From Stigonema ocellatum SAG 48.90 = DSM 106950 (GTDB taxonomy: Bacteria; Cyanobacteriota; Cyanobacteriia; Cyanobacteriales; Nostocaceae): 64,000 nucleotides of DNA. Positions 52,912 to 62,171 of this stretch are shown here, piece by piece. The DNA lies in assembly GCA_016903675.1 (NCBI GenBank), contig JADQBA010000025.1, forward strand, positions 1 through 64,000, given 5' to 3'. Made by a program: the position numbers and the translations under genes. The notes below the pieces were generated by a model that saw nothing but the letters and a program-made list of their open reading frames with translations, did no database searches and had not been told where the DNA came from. Within the stretch, counting starts at the first letter, position 1. Every line of letters begins with the position of its first letter.

Positions 52912-53265
52912 ATTGGTAGCCTCGCAACGTGTAGCGTTGTCGCTATATATATATCTATTATAATCCACAATCCCCCAGTATAACATCACTTGTTAATTCT
53001 TAGCAATCGCATCTTGTTACAGTCTGTGACTTTTGTATGATTTAAATAGAGCAGAAGATATTTAGTGTATGATTTAAATAGCTCAGAAAATATTTAGCAT
53101 ATTAAAAGGTATAAAATAGTTAGTAGAGATATCCAGAAATGATGTAGGGAAGTATTGCAATCCGCCCCAAAAGCGGATTTCAGCGAACGTATAATTAATT
53201 TTCACGACTATGTCTAGTGTTCATAAAAATTTAAGTTGTGAATTTTAATATGGGTTTTTTGTCTT
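52912..53265. promoter_or_regulatory. Upstream region of the NACHT gene with two 32-bp tandem repeats
   Basis: TGTATGATTTAAATAG-(A/C)(G/T)CAGAA(G/A)ATATTTAG occurs at 53034-53065 and again at 53066-53097, 28 of 32 bases alike. It lies 170 bases before the NACHT start and is a candidate regulator site. The start of the pentapeptide gene faces away on the left. Confidence 0.5.
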
Positions 53266-55578
53266 ATGGTCAAGCGATCGCTCCAAGCATCACACATTGG
53301 AATTCAACAGGCTAAAAGAGCGTTTGCCTACAAGGGGTGGACTCAGGAAAATTTCGCGTGGGAAGTGGGCTTAAAAACTCGACAACCCATTTGGCGGTTT
53401 TTCTCTGGGCGTCCGGTTGAGCGTCATATATTTGTGGAAATTTGTTCCATATTGGAATTGAATTGGCGGGAGATCGCTGCCGACCCCCCGGTCGAATTCT
53501 CCCCTCCCGGAGAAGTTGCCCTGGCGCATGTCTTAGATATTGATGTTTTGGTGCAGCAGGTGCGTAAGCAACGCCAGGAAAAAATTCAATATCAGTGCGG
53601 TATCTTGCAATTATTGGATATCAGCCGTCCTGTTGGAATCGATGACATATACATTGATGTCAATATTCTGGAAGACATCCCAAGTCAACAGTGGTTGGAT
53701 ATCTCTAACCTGCAAAACATTGAACCAAATGAATTTGACCGCTTTGGCTTAGGTGAGGTTTCCCAGAAACAAATACCGGGTATGCGGGCAGTCGAAACCT
53801 ACTCCAAGCTCAGGGTGCTGGGTAAACCGGGGGTAGGTAAAACCACCTTTTTGCAACATCTTGCTATTCAGTGTAACCGAGGCGTATTTGCGGCGAACCA
53901 GGTTCCTGTTTTCATAGTACTGAGGAATTTTGCTGAAGAATCTAGGCTCAGCGGTGATTTCAGCCTATTAAACTACATTCGCTCCGGTTTTCTTACGTCT
54001 GGAATTTCAGAAGAGTCAGTGATTAAAACCTTGCTTGCTGCGGGCAGAGTATTGCTATTGCTCGATGGTATGGATGAAGTTCTTAACCAAGAGAGTAATG
54101 CTGTCTTAAGAGAAATTCGCTCCTTTTCAGAAAGGTATCACAAAAATCGGTTTGTAGCGACCTGTCGAACCGCATCTCAAAAGCTGAGGCTTCGAGGCTT
54201 TACCGATGTTGAGATTGCCCCATTTACCTCTGAACAAATCCGAGCCTTCGCTCGAAAATGGTTTGTGGCATTCACCAAGACAAACACTCAAGATGGGCAG
54301 GCACAGTCCGTTCAGTTTATTCAGAAGCTGGACTTAGCTGAAAACTGGCAATTTCGCCAACTCGTCATCACACCCCTGTTTCTGCATCTTGCCTGCTGGG
54401 TGTTCCACGGTCAAAAAAAATTTCCAACTAAGCGGACTGAGTTTTATAAGCAAGGGCTAGATCTTCTCTTGGGCAAATGGGATGAAGCTAGAGGCGTTGA
54501 ACGGGATAACGTTTACCGAGGGTTTTTATTACCACAAAAGCTCAAGTTGTTGAGTCAGATTGCAGCGGCAACCTTTGAAGAGGGTCAGTACTTCTTTGAG
54601 CAACGCGTTATTGAGCAATACATTGGTGACTATATTCGTAATCTACCTGAGATGCCAACGGAGCCAGAAGAACTGCAACTAGAAAGTGAAGCGGTGCTGA
54701 AGGCGATAGAGGCGCAACATGGGCTACTGACAGAACGGGCGCGGGGAATTTTCTCCTTCTCCTATCTGGCGTTTCAAGAATACTTCACGGCAAGAAAAAT
54801 CGTTGCCAGCCATAACCTGCAAGCATTGGAGCAAGCCTTGGCAGGATTGGTTAGTCACATCACTGACCCTCACTGGCACGAAATCTTCTTATTGACAGCT
54901 GCCATGCTCCGGAGTGCGGACTCTCTGGTGCAGTTGATGAAGCAACACATTGATGCACTAGTGGCTCAAGACCCTTACCTACAAGAATTTTTGACTTGGG
55001 CAAGCCAAAAATCTCGTACTACTCAGTCGCAACCAAAGGTTGCGACTGCCCGTGCATTTTACCTTGCCCTTGCCCGGACTCCTCACATAGCTTCTCACTT
55101 TACCCTAGCCTGCACCCTCGACCAAGGGATGTTTCTGGATGCGGTGTTAGATAACCTGTTGCTGGAGTGTGCCATCGACCAAAGCCAAGATTTTGCCTAT
55201 GCTCATGCCTGTGGAGATGCTCTGGGGAACATTCTAGGCATTGTTTTGGATGCTGGACTCCATAAATCCCTGCAACAACTTTGGGAGCAATTGCCGACTC
55301 GAAATCAAAACCAAGAAAAATTTCATATCTGGTGGCTGGCACACTCGGAAGCTTGGGTTGAACAGTTAGAGATGACGCTCACTAATTATCGTAATATTGA
55401 TCACCACTGGCAGTTTAGCGAACAGCAACAGCAAGCGCTGCAACGCTACTACGATGCTAATCAGCTACTGCTCGATTGTCTCAATAGCAATTGTGAGGTG
55501 ACATCTGTTATCAGGCAGGAAATTGAAGCAACCTTATTATTGCCGACTAAGGAACTTGAGGACAGGGAATGGCAATAG
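53266..55578 (+). CDS. HTH-NACHT NTPase
   Basis: 770 residues. N-terminal helix-turn-helix-like domain (about 10-75: GWTQENFAWEVGLKTRQPIW, then FVEICSILELNW), NACHT NTPase with Walker A LGKPGVGKTTFLQ (about residue 185), Walker B VLLLLDGMDEV, sensor FVATCRT and the winged-helix part, then a long C-terminal helical sensor region (FSYLAFQEYFTARKIV onward). It corresponds to cyanobacterial NACHT proteins with the C-terminal helical (NCH2) domain. Bacterial NACHT proteins of similar build defend against phage; that role is inferred here. No separate effector gene is adjacent. ATG 53266 lacks a clear ribosome binding site. Confidence 0.85.
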   Translation: MVKRSLQASHIGIQQAKRAFAYKGWTQENFAWEVGLKTRQPIWRFFSGRPVERHIFVEICSILELNWREIAADPPVEFSPPGEVALAHVLDIDVLVQQVRKQRQEKIQYQCGILQLLDISRPVGIDDIYIDVNILEDIPSQQWLDISNLQNIEPNEFDRFGLGEVSQKQIPGMRAVETYSKLRVLGKPGVGKTTFLQHLAIQCNRGVFAANQVPVFIVLRNFAEESRLSGDFSLLNYIRSGFLTSGISEESVIKTLLAAGRVLLLLDGMDEVLNQESNAVLREIRSFSERYHKNRFVATCRTASQKLRLRGFTDVEIAPFTSEQIRAFARKWFVAFTKTNTQDGQAQSVQFIQKLDLAENWQFRQLVITPLFLHLACWVFHGQKKFPTKRTEFYKQGLDLLLGKWDEARGVERDNVYRGFLLPQKLKLLSQIAAATFEEGQYFFEQRVIEQYIGDYIRNLPEMPTEPEELQLESEAVLKAIEAQHGLLTERARGIFSFSYLAFQEYFTARKIVASHNLQALEQALAGLVSHITDPHWHEIFLLTAAMLRSADSLVQLMKQHIDALVAQDPYLQEFLTWASQKSRTTQSQPKVATARAFYLALARTPHIASHFTLACTLDQGMFLDAVLDNLLLECAIDQSQDFAYAHACGDALGNILGIVLDAGLHKSLQQLWEQLPTRNQNQEKFHIWWLAHSEAWVEQLEMTLTNYRNIDHHWQFSEQQQQALQRYYDANQLLLDCLNSNCEVTSVIRQEIEATLLLPTKELEDREWQ

Positions 55579-56059
55579 AACTGAGGAACGGCGTGAAAGG
55601 AACCGAAAATTCGATTGAGATTCCGTGCAGAAATCGCAATTTTAGCCTTTGAGGGTTCGGAGATTGCCGCACATGCAAAGCTTTTCACTGGCGGCAATGG
55701 CATAGATTTTGGAACAGAACCTTTCTGCAGTCCTTTATTTTTGGGCAATAGAAGCCCAAATGCAGAGAACATCGTCCAAGTAAAAAATACGAATTGGTTC
55801 CATATCACTTCATCCTTAGACCCAATACCTGTGAATGAAAGCCCTCACCCCTAGCCCCTCTCCCAATTTGGGAGAGGGGTGCCCTTTCTTGGGCTATCTT
55901 GAGGGCGGTAATGAGAATGAAATAGCCAACATTCGTTTTCATAACTGTAATCTCCAATATTGAATGGGCTGCAAAACCCTTAGAAAACCCTTGGTGCAAT
56001 TATGCAAGAAGCAACTCTCAAGGGATTGCATTTTTTCTTATTTTCTGCACCGGGCTTTT
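55579..56059. other. Intergenic, no convincing gene
   Basis: Contains a palindrome CCCCTCTCCCAATTTGGGAG (55855-55879), common in cyanobacterial intergenic DNA. Open frames exist on both strands but show no family features. Confidence 0.5.
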
Positions 56060-56869
56060 TTATTCTGTATCTTGGGAGCGAGCTTCAATCCGACTCATCA
56101 CTGACAAATATTGTTGGCGTTTGACACTTATGTGCTCAATTACCTGTGGTAGACGAATTTGGCAAAATCTCTGGTATTTTTCGTTATTTATTTCACATAA
56201 AGTATCAAATGGAATAGCCGACTCTAAGAGAATTTGGTGGCGATACCAAGCACTTAATCCATCTTCCCTTAGTGCTGACTCTAAGACTCGTTCCACAAGT
56301 TTTAATATAGAACGGGCTTCTTGATCAGTAGACAGGTCTTTAATTAACTCATTCAAGCATAAAATTGACATTTTTACATGCTTAATATCTTGTCTTCCTT
56401 GTTGAGGTAGTCCTCTCAAACACTTGAGCTTTCCTTCTAAACAAAGAACTGGATGCAGCACTTTGAGATTAAGTCCTGCTAGCTCACTTTCACCTACAAA
56501 AGTAAGTGCAGTTCCAGAAATTTCGGCATCATTCAGACCATATACTGTAGCAAGAAAGTCAATTCTTAAAATGCTATCTTGTCGATTGACAATTACGACT
56601 CCTGAATTGGGACTAGGGTCAAAATCTTTGTTTAAAGTTACTCGTCCCTTTAAAGCATCGTTACAAGCGATCGCTTCCACCCTACCGCCATAGAAATCTA
56701 AATCCTCACTGGCAAACGGCAAAAATTCTTGTAATTTTGGACACCGAATTTGATACTGATACGCCCAAAGGTTAACGGCTTGCCCACCCACAACAACAGC
56801 ATCTAGTCCAAGTGCTTGTAAAGTAACAAAAGTATCAAGTAGATCAACAGGGGTCAATATCTTCGCCAT
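56060..56869 (-). CDS. Nucleotidyltransferase-fold protein (AbiEii-like)
   Basis: About 269 residues from ATG 56869. Nucleotidyltransferase signature AVVVGGQAVNLWAYQY and the acidic pair in SEDLDFYGG, followed by SILRIDFLATVYG and a helical C-terminal half. This pattern matches the AbiEii/MNT-like toxin group, which transfers nucleotides to tRNA or to its partner. It overlaps the upstream 91-residue gene by 26 bases, a toxin-antitoxin arrangement. The substrate cannot be read from sequence; a non-toxic nucleotidyltransferase is possible. Confidence 0.65.
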   Translation of the reverse strand: MAKILTPVDLLDTFVTLQALGLDAVVVGGQAVNLWAYQYQIRCPKLQEFLPFASEDLDFYGGRVEAIACNDALKGRVTLNKDFDPSPNSGVVIVNRQDSILRIDFLATVYGLNDAEISGTALTFVGESELAGLNLKVLHPVLCLEGKLKCLRGLPQQGRQDIKHVKMSILCLNELIKDLSTDQEARSILKLVERVLESALREDGLSAWYRHQILLESAIPFDTLCEINNEKYQRFCQIRLPQVIEHISVKRQQYLSVMSRIEARSQDTE

Positions 56870-57119
56870 AACGAGTAGGAATACTTTCATCCCAGACGTG
56901 GGTACTGGGGTCAAATTTCCAGTACTGAGGTTGTAGTGTTTGGTTTGCAAGCTTTTGTGCTTCAGAGGGTGGCATTGCCAAGAGCCGCATTCGCGCCTCT
57001 ATTTTTTCTTGTGCGAGTCGTTCACTTTCTTTTGAGCTAACTATAATGTCATCATTCACATTATTTGGATGTGAGGTATTAGGAATAATTCTATCTTCTC
57101 GTGACTGCATTGTTATCAA
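56844..57119 (-). CDS. Small partner of the nucleotidyltransferase (antitoxin-like)
   Basis: 91 residues, acidic and helical in the middle (SKESERLAQEKIEARMRLLA, then MPPSEAQKLANQTLQPQYWK), ending YGEDIDPC over the next gene's start. I recognise no HTH. The gene order and the long overlap suggest an antitoxin or regulator; this is inference. ATG 57119 or 57110. Confidence 0.5.
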   Translation of the reverse strand: MITMQSREDRIIPNTSHPNNVNDDIIVSSKESERLAQEKIEARMRLLAMPPSEAQKLANQTLQPQYWKFDPSTHVWDESIPTRYGEDIDPC

Positions 57120-57401
57120 ACTCTTTTATGGACTCCAAATTGCCGCATGGAAGCAGGAATTTGGGTTATCAACCCCCAAGGTGAATAAGGCAAGGCACAG
57201 AGGGAGGCTATGGCGCTGACCTGCTCCCCAACGACGGTCAGGTAGGGAGGCATTGGCTTCTAAAATGGCTACTTGCTGCATCTGTGACTATCTTGGGTTG
57301 CTCATTACCATAAAATTACCCCAACCCAGATCACCAAAAGCTGCCAAGAACCAAATTATGATTCAAAGCATAGAAACTCTTCTCCACTTCTCATTTCACC
57401 T

Positions 57402-58682
57402 CTATTGTTCTAACATTTGGAAGAATCGGGTAAAGTAATCCGGAAAGGTCTTTGCTGTACAACCAGGGTCTTTAATAACAATCCCTGGAACCTTCAAGCC
57501 AGTAACAGCAAAAGCCATCGCCATTCGATGATCGTGATAAGTTTCAATCGCTGCTGGGGTAATGGGGCTTGGCTCAATCTTCAGTCCATCTGCAAATTCT
57601 TCAACCTTGACTCCTAGCCGACGCAACTCGGTGACAACGGCTTGAATACGTTCGGTTTCTTTATATCGAATATGTTCTACATTACGGATGATAACTGGTG
57701 AACTGGCAAAGGGCGCGATCGCTCCTAACGTTTGCACTAGATCCGACATATCGTTCATGTCAATGTTGATACCCTGCAATTGCTTGGGTCCTGTTACTTC
57801 AGTGTAATTATTGGAGTCATTAATCTGGCAACCCATTTGTTCTAAGACATTGAGCCAAAGAATATCACCCTGACAGGATTGTTTTGTCAAATGGTTAACC
57901 CGCACCCTTCCACCTGTGACGGCTGCCGCAGCAAAAAAGTAAGAGGCATTCGACGCATCGGGTTCTATGGTGTAATTTCGAGCCTGATAACGCTGACCCG
58001 CTTTGATCTGAAATTGATTCTCGTCGGTTTGCAGCACCTGTACGCCAAAATCCGCCATTAGGCGACAAGTCATTTTAACGTAGGACTGCGAAACCAGTGT
58101 ACCTTCAACCTCAACGATTGTGTCCTGTTGAGCTAATGGTGCAATCATCAGCAATGCCGAAAGCTGCTGACTAGTTTGGTTGCCCTTCAAGCGAAAATGT
58201 CCGCCGGAGAATTGTTCAGCGTAGATAGTGTAGGGCATAAAACCAGGGTTGCCCTCAAAGTTAACGGTTGCTCCCCCCGTTTGCAGAACTTTCAGCAAGT
58301 CGTCCATCGGTCGTTCCCGCATCCGAGGAACGCCATCTAGGCGATACTCACCGTTGCCCAATGCCACCAGCGCTGAAATAAACCGTGCTGCTGTACCCGC
58401 TAAACCCACAAATAAATCCGCCTGCGTCGCTGGAATTTCGCCCCCTCTTCCTGTCACTTGGATCTGGGTCAGATAAGAATTAAGTGTAATGGGAATACCC
58501 AAATTTTCTAAACATTTGACAAAATACTTGCTGTCTTCACTAAATAAGGCATTTTCTAAAATAGAGTCACCTTGCGCCAAAGCAGCGACGAGCAGTGCCC
58601 GATTGGTAATACTTTTAGACCCAGGAATTTCTACTGTGGCATCCACTGGGCGATTCAGAGCAGGGATTGCAATGGTATCCAC
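57402..58682 (-). CDS. aroA: 3-phosphoshikimate 1-carboxyvinyltransferase (EPSP synthase)
   Basis: 426 residues. Conserved IPGSKSITNRALL, LAGTAARFISAL, RMRERPMDDLL, RIQAVVTELRRLGV, YHDHRMAMAFAV and the end DPGCTAKTFPDYF identify AroA. It joins shikimate-3-phosphate and phosphoenolpyruvate in aromatic amino acid synthesis. The gene looks intact and stands alone, flanked by accessory genes; it may be the chromosomal copy or a second one. Confidence 0.93.
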   Translation of the reverse strand: MDTIAIPALNRPVDATVEIPGSKSITNRALLVAALAQGDSILENALFSEDSKYFVKCLENLGIPITLNSYLTQIQVTGRGGEIPATQADLFVGLAGTAARFISALVALGNGEYRLDGVPRMRERPMDDLLKVLQTGGATVNFEGNPGFMPYTIYAEQFSGGHFRLKGNQTSQQLSALLMIAPLAQQDTIVEVEGTLVSQSYVKMTCRLMADFGVQVLQTDENQFQIKAGQRYQARNYTIEPDASNASYFFAAAAVTGGRVRVNHLTKQSCQGDILWLNVLEQMGCQINDSNNYTEVTGPKQLQGINIDMNDMSDLVQTLGAIAPFASSPVIIRNVEHIRYKETERIQAVVTELRRLGVKVEEFADGLKIEPSPITPAAIETYHDHRMAMAFAVTGLKVPGIVIKDPGCTAKTFPDYFTRFFQMLEQ

Positions 58683-59084
58683 GTTAAACCTCTATACAAG
58701 TGATTGATTAGCTACAATATAGCAATCCTATTGCGTTCCAGGAGGCTCTGCCGGACGGTTTGACGGGTTGCCGAGCCGGACATAAAAGCATTACAAGGCA
58801 GCAGCCCTGTAACGAGAGATAATGCACAGTTGGTTCTCACTGTCAATGCGTAAGTCCTAGACACAACGGAAGAATAAGGGTTAAACGCGTTTGTCCCAGA
58901 TTGCGATCGCAAGCGTTGAGAATTAATCTTGGGTATACAGAATCGAACTATTGGATTTAAATCTATTCAGTACAACCTATAGAACTTATACGCTAATCAA
59001 ACGCTTGGTTAAACATGGCACCAGGCGGGTCAATGCGAATACTTCTTTGTATATCCATTGATGTTCCCTTATTTGAATAAGTAT
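58683..59084. other. Intergenic with dispersed repeats
   Basis: ATAGCAATCCTATTG near 58719, TGTCAATGCGTAAGTCCTA near 58841 (also near 4660), and copy 3 of the dispersed repeat (58969-59019). No gene. Confidence 0.6.
58969..59019 (+). repeat. Dispersed repeat, copy 3 (partial)
   Basis: AGTACAACCTATAGAACTTA, TACGCTAATCAAACGCTTGG and TTAAACATGG match the first half of the repeat at 32238 and 51677. Confidence 0.6.
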
Positions 59085-59417
59085 TTAGTATAGTTCTAGG
59101 CAATGTAGATTGGGACTATTCAAGAGTTCTTGAATTGCTTGCGCCCCAGATCGAATTAGAGCTTCGACTTGGTTAGTTGGTGCATTCCCGCAGCGCAGCC
59201 AAACCACTTTCGGTGGTGAGCCATACAAACGGCTTCAGGAAGCAAAGTCCGCATCTTGAGTAACGATGCAAAAGTCATGATTTCTGGCAAATTCCCAAAT
59301 TTCAGTGTCTGTTTTCTCTTGTAGGTCGTGCAACTGAACATGACTGGAATCAGGAAAAATATCTGCCAATCGGGTTACCAGCTTACGGCTCAAATTTTGA
59401 TCAAACAATAGCTTCAA
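59085..59417 (-). pseudogene. DUF5615 PIN-like toxin with an in-frame stop
   Basis: From ATG 59417: MKLLFDQNLSRKLVTRLAD, HDFCIVTQDADFAS, then TGA at 59235-59237; the frame continues SRLYGSPPKVVWLRCGNAPT and runs to a TAA at 59085. The two parts together make the usual 110-residue DUF5615 protein, a PIN-like nuclease whose Asp residues (FDQN, QDADF) are before the stop. The TGA removes the second half, which includes the KVVWLR strand. It overlaps the DUF433 gene (ATGA). Probably an inactivated toxin. Confidence 0.8.
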
Positions 59418-59644
59418 GCACCACCTACCAAGGCAACGAGACGATGTTCTCGATCAGCAGCGAATTCTAAGCAAGCCCTGATGTCTGCTTCCGTTAACTC
59501 GGGAAAATCGTCTAATATCTCAGCGTGAGACATACCTACTGCAAGCTGGCCTAAAACATCGTAAACCGTGATTCTCATTCGTCGAATACAGGGTTTACCG
59601 CCTCGTTTGTCAGGTTCTATAGTGATGATGTCACGATAACTCAT
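59414..59644 (-). CDS. DUF433 antitoxin
   Basis: 76 residues: GGKPCIRRMRITVYDVLGQL, MSHAEILDDFPELTEADIRA and CLEFAADREH are the DUF433 pattern, a small HTH-like protein regularly placed before DUF5615 toxins. It should neutralise the toxin and repress its own operon. First gene of the pair; appears intact. Confidence 0.88.
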   Translation of the reverse strand: MSYRDIITIEPDKRGGKPCIRRMRITVYDVLGQLAVGMSHAEILDDFPELTEADIRACLEFAADREHRLVALVGGA

Positions 59645-59755
59645 CTTTTTTACTTACGAAGGGGAATGTAACTGTTCACTGATTAACTAGGTTTACCTAT
59701 ACTTGTGCCAGATATATGTGCTAAAATCTAGATATTGTTTGGCACAAATTTCGTC

Positions 59756-60364
59756 GTGAGTAAAAATTCAGATAGGTTCGTCACTATTGGAGAGGCATCC
59801 AAGTTAAAAGGCGTAAGTATTGATACTTTGAGGCGTTGGGAAAAAGAAGGTAAAATATGCGCGGAACGTACGGACGGAGGACATCGCCGCTACAAACTTT
59901 CTCAATTACTAGACATAAAAGATGAACGAGTGCGCAAGACTATACTTTATTGTCGTGTTTCCACTCACGATCAAAAAAAAGACTTAGATATTCAATCAGA
60001 GTTGCTAGAAACTTACGCCCTTCCATTTAATTGGGATTGTGAAACCATTAAAGATATGGGAAGCGGTCTTAATTATAAGAAAAAAGGCTTGCAAAAATTA
60101 ATTGAATTATTGATGACTGATCAAGTTGAAAGATTGGTTATCACTGATAAAGACAGGCTTTTACGTTTTGGTTATGAACTTATTTTTTCCATTTGTGAAT
60201 ACCAGCAAGTTGAAGTAATTATCCTTAATAAAAGAGTCGATACTGGTTTTGAAGAAGACTTGGCGAAAGATGTCCTGGAAATTATTACTGTATTTTCAGC
60301 CCGTTTATATGGTTCTCGCAGTCGTCGCAATTTACACTTGTTAGAAAAATTGCAGGCAGCGTAA
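59756..60364 (+). CDS. tnpA: IS607-family serine recombinase TnpA
   Basis: About 202 residues. N-terminal MerR-like HTH (VTIGEASKLKGVSIDTLRRW, EKEGKI), then the resolvase catalytic domain with Ser in LYCRVSTHDQKKDL, Arg in KDRLLRFG and FSARLYGSRSRRN. HTH first and catalytic domain second is the IS607 order. GTG 59756 is preferred to the upstream TTG (59735). It moves the element without a defined target sequence. Confidence 0.92.
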   Translation: MSKNSDRFVTIGEASKLKGVSIDTLRRWEKEGKICAERTDGGHRRYKLSQLLDIKDERVRKTILYCRVSTHDQKKDLDIQSELLETYALPFNWDCETIKDMGSGLNYKKKGLQKLIELLMTDQVERLVITDKDRLLRFGYELIFSICEYQQVEVIILNKRVDTGFEEDLAKDVLEIITVFSARLYGSRSRRNLHLLEKLQAA

Positions 60365-60390
60365 GAATCTGTAGATAATGGTGCTAGCCG

Positions 60391-60420
60391 TTGACAAGTC
60401 TTGCCAAATATTTGTATAAT
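60391..60420 (+). promoter_or_regulatory. Sigma-70-type promoter for the TnpB-like gene
   Basis: TTGACA (60391-60396), 18-base spacer, TATAAT (60415-60420): both hexamers perfect. It lies 39 bases before the chosen TnpB start. Confidence 0.8.
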
Positions 60421-60458
60421 ATCAATGACAACCAAGATTTAGACAGGGGGTGACGTTT

Positions 60459-62171
60459 GTGGCACAGTCAGTAAAAACTTATACTGACCAAATAGATTTT
60501 TGGCATTGGGGAGAATTATTCGCACTTTCAAGTCTAATTGAAGAAGCACGCCACTACTGTAAAGAGTTAATAGTAGCAGGAAAAAAGCGGAATGATTGTA
60601 ATAAGGCATTACAATCTAAATTCAATCTAAATAAACGCTATTGCGCTTCAATTTATATTGAAGTAAAAGCAATTGTTGACAATGCTAAAGAGAATAGAAA
60701 TCACCACATTGAAACTTTATCAGGTCAAATTAAATCGTTAAAATCTGACATCAAAAAGCGTGAAAAGCAAATAAATTATTTTGCTCAGTCAGAAAATAAA
60801 CAAAAATATAAAGGCAACGACAAAGGCTTTGTTCCAAGTAAGTTAAAAATAAAAATAGCTTGTAATATTCACGCGGCGCAGCGAAAAACGACGGAATTGC
60901 AAGATGCTAAATTTGCGGTGCACCAAAAAAAACGGAAATTAAATTTCCTAGAAAATCAATTAAAACACATTAGGTTAGCTCCGATAAATTACGTGTTATC
61001 TCCTACTAATAGTTTGACTTTAGTAGGGAGTAAAAGTGAATCAGCAGGTAATCAGTCAGCGCAATTTGATTATATTGAAAGTATAGACAAGTTTGTTCTC
61101 AACATCCGCACTCCTTACGCACTAGAAGAAAGATTAGGTGGTGAATATATTCGGATTGATGGATTAAACTTTAAATATGGCAAGCATGAAATCATTGAAG
61201 CAATCTCAGAACGGTGCTATAAAGTAGCGACTTCTAACGGTGAGCCTAAATGGGATAAAGGGTACAGCGCGGTAACTCTTCGCTTTTATTGGAAAAATGG
61301 GTCTTGGTACGTTGCTTGCACCTTGGATATTAATCTACCTGAGATTACATCAGAATACCTTTCAGGTTATATTGGAATTGATTTAAATGCCGATTCTTTA
61401 GGCTGGGCAGTTTGCGATGCACAAGGGAATTTGTTAGAATTTGGCGACTACAAGCTAGATTTACATTCTAAAACTTCTAACCAACGTGAAGCTATCCTAT
61501 CAGATGCGGCAACCTTCATCGCCTTAAAAGCCAAACACTATAACTTTCCTATAGCTTCAGAAAAATTAGATTTTTCTGAAAAGAAAAAACAATTAAAACA
61601 AAAAGGTAAAAAGTATGCTCGGATGTTATCGTCTTTTGCATATTCCCAATGGAATGAAGTTTTAGATAATGCTTCTCAAAAGCACGGCATCTATCACAAG
61701 AAAGTTAATCCGGCTTATAGTAGCTTGATAGGCTTAACAAAATTCATGTCCATGTATGGAATGAATTCAGCCTCTTCTGCGGCGTTTGTAATAGCGCGTC
61801 GTGGTAGACGGTTTTCAGAAAGATTACCACAACATAAGTTACTCCCTTCCAAGTCCGCCAAAGCCGAGGATACTAAGGTGAAGCACGTTTGGTCGCATTG
61901 GAGTAAAGTGAGCAAGAGTACCTTGGGTATTCCCAGACACAAATATTTTTCAGCCCGTCTTAACAGGACGCGAAAGGTTAAGTCTTTTTGTCAGCTTGCT
62001 TGTTTTTTGGGTGAGTCTAGACGGATTGACAATCCAATTCAATTGGAGCTTTTTGAGGTTGGTGCAATTCCAACGGGAAAAGATGCGGTATCTGCTGCCG
62101 TGTCTAGGTCTAGGAAACCCCGTCAGCGTACTGAAAATACGTTTACACAGCTTTGCCTAGATTTAAATTAG
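60459..62171 (+). CDS. tnpB: Divergent TnpB-like RuvC protein (copy 2, IS607-borne)
   Basis: About 570 residues. Coiled-coil-rich N-terminal half (about 80-180), RuvC I YIGIDLNADSLGWAV, RuvC II IASEKLDF, and a third region NSASSAAFVIARRG with no evident catalytic Asp. No zinc ribbon. It is related to copy 1 at 19038-20816. GTG 60459 stands seven bases after AGGGGGTG; GTG 60450 is the alternative. Presumably an RNA-guided nuclease or a derived DNA-binding protein; activity cannot be told from sequence. Its 3' end overlaps the histidine kinase gene on the other strand by 29 bases. Confidence 0.82.
   Translation: MAQSVKTYTDQIDFWHWGELFALSSLIEEARHYCKELIVAGKKRNDCNKALQSKFNLNKRYCASIYIEVKAIVDNAKENRNHHIETLSGQIKSLKSDIKKREKQINYFAQSENKQKYKGNDKGFVPSKLKIKIACNIHAAQRKTTELQDAKFAVHQKKRKLNFLENQLKHIRLAPINYVLSPTNSLTLVGSKSESAGNQSAQFDYIESIDKFVLNIRTPYALEERLGGEYIRIDGLNFKYGKHEIIEAISERCYKVATSNGEPKWDKGYSAVTLRFYWKNGSWYVACTLDINLPEITSEYLSGYIGIDLNADSLGWAVCDAQGNLLEFGDYKLDLHSKTSNQREAILSDAATFIALKAKHYNFPIASEKLDFSEKKKQLKQKGKKYARMLSSFAYSQWNEVLDNASQKHGIYHKKVNPAYSSLIGLTKFMSMYGMNSASSAAFVIARRGRRFSERLPQHKLLPSKSAKAEDTKVKHVWSHWSKVSKSTLGIPRHKYFSARLNRTRKVKSFCQLACFLGESRRIDNPIQLELFEVGAIPTGKDAVSAAVSRSRKPRQRTENTFTQLCLDLN

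Noticed and set aside
55461..55854. Short open frames on both strands after the NACHT gene
   Set aside because: No ribosome binding site or family pattern, and they overlap each other.
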